Origin: Mesorhizobium sp. LSJC280B00
GTDB taxonomy: Bacteria > Pseudomonadota > Alphaproteobacteria > Rhizobiales > Rhizobiaceae
DNA: 32,521 nucleotides
Assembly: GCF_000502835.1 (NCBI RefSeq)
Contig: NZ_AYVL01000013.1
Span: 4,157-36,677 of the forward strand
Direction: 5' to 3'
Below, piece by piece: positions 30,971-32,521 of this stretch. The notes beneath the pieces are model-generated. The model was given only the letters and a program-made list of their open reading frames with translations. It ran no database searches and was not told the origin of the DNA. Each line of letters begins with the position of its first letter. Position 1 is the stretch's first letter. Made by a program: the position numbers and the translations under genes.

Positions 30971-32515
30971 ATGAATTATTCCGACCCATCCATCGTTGCA
31001 TCCACGGCCGCTCCGTTCCTGAGCCTCGACGGCGTGCGCAAGACTTATCCCGGCGTTGTCGCGCTGGACGGGTTCTCGATCGAGGTCAGGCCCGGCGAGG
31101 TCATCGGCCTGGTCGGCGAAAACGGCGCCGGCAAATCGACGCTGATGAAGATCCTCGGCGGCGTGACCCGGCCGGACACCGGCACCATCACCGTCGATGG
31201 CGTCGCCCATGACAGTCTGACCGTCGAAGCCAGCATCGGTTCGGGCATCGCCTTCGTCCACCAGGAACTCAACCTGTTCGAGAACCTCGACGTCGCCGCC
31301 AATATTTTCTTCGGCCGCGAACCGCTGCGCGCCGGCCCGTTCAGGCTGGTCGACCGCGCCAGGCTGCGAGCGCTGGCGGCGCCGCTGCTCAAACGCGTGG
31401 GCGCCAATTTCTCGGCCGATACGCCGGTGTCGGCGCTGTCGCTGGCCCAGCAGCAAATGGTCGAGATCGCCAAGGCGCTGTCGATCGAGGCGCGGCTGGT
31501 CATCCTCGACGAACCGACATCGAGCCTGCCGATCGCAGAAACCGACAAGCTGCTCGGTGTCATCAAGGCGCTGAAGGCAGACGGCATCAGCGTCATTTTC
31601 ATCTCGCACCGCCTGCACGAGGTCGAGCGCGTCGCCGACCGCGTCGTCGTGCTCAGGGACGGCATGCTCGCCGGAACCTTGCCGAAGAGCGCCATCAATC
31701 ACGACCAGATGGTCAAGCTGATGATCGGCCGCATGCTGAAGGAGAGGGAGAAGGCCGCAGAATCGGCGCGCCCGCCGGGCTCTGTCGCGCTGTCGGTCAA
31801 GGCCATTCGCACCGCTGCCTATCCCGACCGGCCCGTCGACCTCGATGTCAGGCATGGCGAGATCCTCGGCCTCGCCGGTCTCGTCGGCTCCGGTCGGACG
31901 GAGCTGGCGCGCGTCCTGTTTGGCATCGACAAGAGCTTTGGCGGCTCGTTCCAGCTTGACGGAAAAGATCTGGTTCTTGGTTCGGCCGCGGACGCAGTGG
32001 CCAACGGTATTTTCCTCGTCCCCGAGGATCGCAAGCTGACCGGCATCCTGCTCGACCTTTCGATCGCCCAGAACATCTCGCTGCCCAATCTGCCGGCACA
32101 TTCGCGGCGCTCGCTGGTCTCGGCCAGCGCCGAGGCCGCCACCGCCGAGAAGCAGAAGACCGATCTCGGCATCAGGGCGCCCTCCGTGCAGACGCGTACC
32201 GGTACGCTGTCGGGCGGCAACCAGCAAAAGGTCGTGCTGGCCAAATGGCTGGCGATGAAGCCGAAGGTGATGATTCTCGACGAACCGACCCGCGGTATCG
32301 ACATCGGCGCCAAGGCCGAGATCTACGGACTGATGCGGGCGCTGGCCGATGCCGGCGTCGCCGTGCTGATGATCTCCAGCGACATGGAGGAGGTGATCGG
32401 CGTTTCCGACCGCATTGCCGTCATGCATGAAGGCCAGATCTCGGGCATTCTCGATAAGGACCGGTTCAGCCAGGAAAACGTGCTGCTGCTGGCGGTCGGC
32501 AAGCAGCCGAAGTAG
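30971..32515 (+). CDS. sugar ABC transporter ATP-binding protein (two ABC domains)
   Basis: About 514 residues, the fused double-ATPase form of RbsA/MglA/XylG-type importers. The first domain has Walker A GENGAGKST (near 50), signature LSLAQQQMVEIAKAL and Walker B LVILDEPTSSL. The second has a degenerate Walker A GLVGSGRTELARVLFG, signature LSGGNQQKVVLAKWL and Walker B VMILDEPTRGIDIGAK, the usual asymmetry in this family. It follows the binding-protein gene after 114 bases with a hairpin between. The ATG at 30971 is preferred over the GTG at 30968. The permease gene is not in the window but is expected immediately to the right. Confidence 0.95.
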   Translation: MNYSDPSIVASTAAPFLSLDGVRKTYPGVVALDGFSIEVRPGEVIGLVGENGAGKSTLMKILGGVTRPDTGTITVDGVAHDSLTVEASIGSGIAFVHQELNLFENLDVAANIFFGREPLRAGPFRLVDRARLRALAAPLLKRVGANFSADTPVSALSLAQQQMVEIAKALSIEARLVILDEPTSSLPIAETDKLLGVIKALKADGISVIFISHRLHEVERVADRVVVLRDGMLAGTLPKSAINHDQMVKLMIGRMLKEREKAAESARPPGSVALSVKAIRTAAYPDRPVDLDVRHGEILGLAGLVGSGRTELARVLFGIDKSFGGSFQLDGKDLVLGSAADAVANGIFLVPEDRKLTGILLDLSIAQNISLPNLPAHSRRSLVSASAEAATAEKQKTDLGIRAPSVQTRTGTLSGGNQQKVVLAKWLAMKPKVMILDEPTRGIDIGAKAEIYGLMRALADAGVAVLMISSDMEEVIGVSDRIAVMHEGQISGILDKDRFSQENVLLLAVGKQPK

Positions 32516-32521
32516 TTCGCA

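Noticed and set aside
30962..32428. Long (488-residue) frame antisense to the ABC ATPase gene, and similar long shadows at 24154-25689, 16639-17979 and 21387-22553
   Set aside because: Long antisense frames are expected in GC-rich genes; the opposite strand in each case carries a protein with complete family motifs.
1..32521. CRISPR arrays, insertion sequences, prophage or toxin-antitoxin and defence systems
   Set aside because: No regular spaced repeats, transposase, integrase, phage structural or recognisable defence genes are seen on either strand.

Overview
The window is high-GC, densely coded chromosomal DNA from an alphaproteobacterium of the order Rhizobiales, most likely Mesorhizobium or a close relative. 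This rests on protein character, the linked rpmH-rnpA-yidC-engB-argB-dapD backbone genes, and palindromic intergenic repeats of a kind I recognise from rhizobia. It is a judgement from the sequence, not a database result.

Layout. 1-7.1 kb: a 5'-truncated ketopantoate reductase gene, a membrane diguanylate cyclase, a palindromic repeat, a likely dapD operon with two small membrane-protein genes, a LOG-family gene, a HAD pyrimidine-nucleotidase-like gene and a second diguanylate cyclase. 7.1-9.3 kb: a 55-residue membrane protein divergent from a MarR regulator, then phenylalanine 4-hydroxylase divergent from an Lrp/AsnC regulator. 9.4-11.9 kb: a BchE-like cobalamin-binding radical SAM gene broken by one frameshift, then argB. 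12-16.3 kb: an amidase, then an ECF sigma factor, its membrane anti-sigma factor, a secreted fasciclin protein and a Tat-exported MsrB. 16.4-20.1 kb: an EmrAB-type efflux pair divergent from a TetR regulator, with two near-identical palindromes between them. 20.1-23.9 kb: engB, a Vat-like acetyltransferase, yidC, rnpA and rpmH. 24.2-26.5 kb: an orphan histidine kinase, a degenerate 80-bp tandem duplication, tRNA-Arg(ACG) and a small secreted protein with two Cys-x-Gly-Gln-x-Cys motifs. 26.7-32.5 kb: a small monooxygenase-like protein, an FMN-dependent 2-hydroxy-acid dehydrogenase, a LacI regulator, and the binding protein and ATPase of a sugar ABC transporter whose permease should lie just past the right edge.

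How the genes relate. The minus-strand genes rpmH, rnpA, yidC, engB, argB, the HAD gene and dapD look like an ancestral backbone cluster opened up by accessory modules (efflux, sigma/fasciclin/MsrB, amidase, radical SAM, phenylalanine catabolism). The sigma/anti-sigma/fasciclin/MsrB block looks like an envelope stress response and resembles the mycobacterial SigK-RskA-MPT70/83 arrangement. The right end looks like a LacI-controlled sugar uptake locus.

I see no CRISPR array, insertion sequence, phage or clear defence system, and nothing that qualifies as an entirely new system. The points most worth a second look are the frameshifted BchE-like gene, the sigma-fasciclin-MsrB block, the paired TetR palindromes 63 bp apart, and the Vat-like gene coupled to engB.
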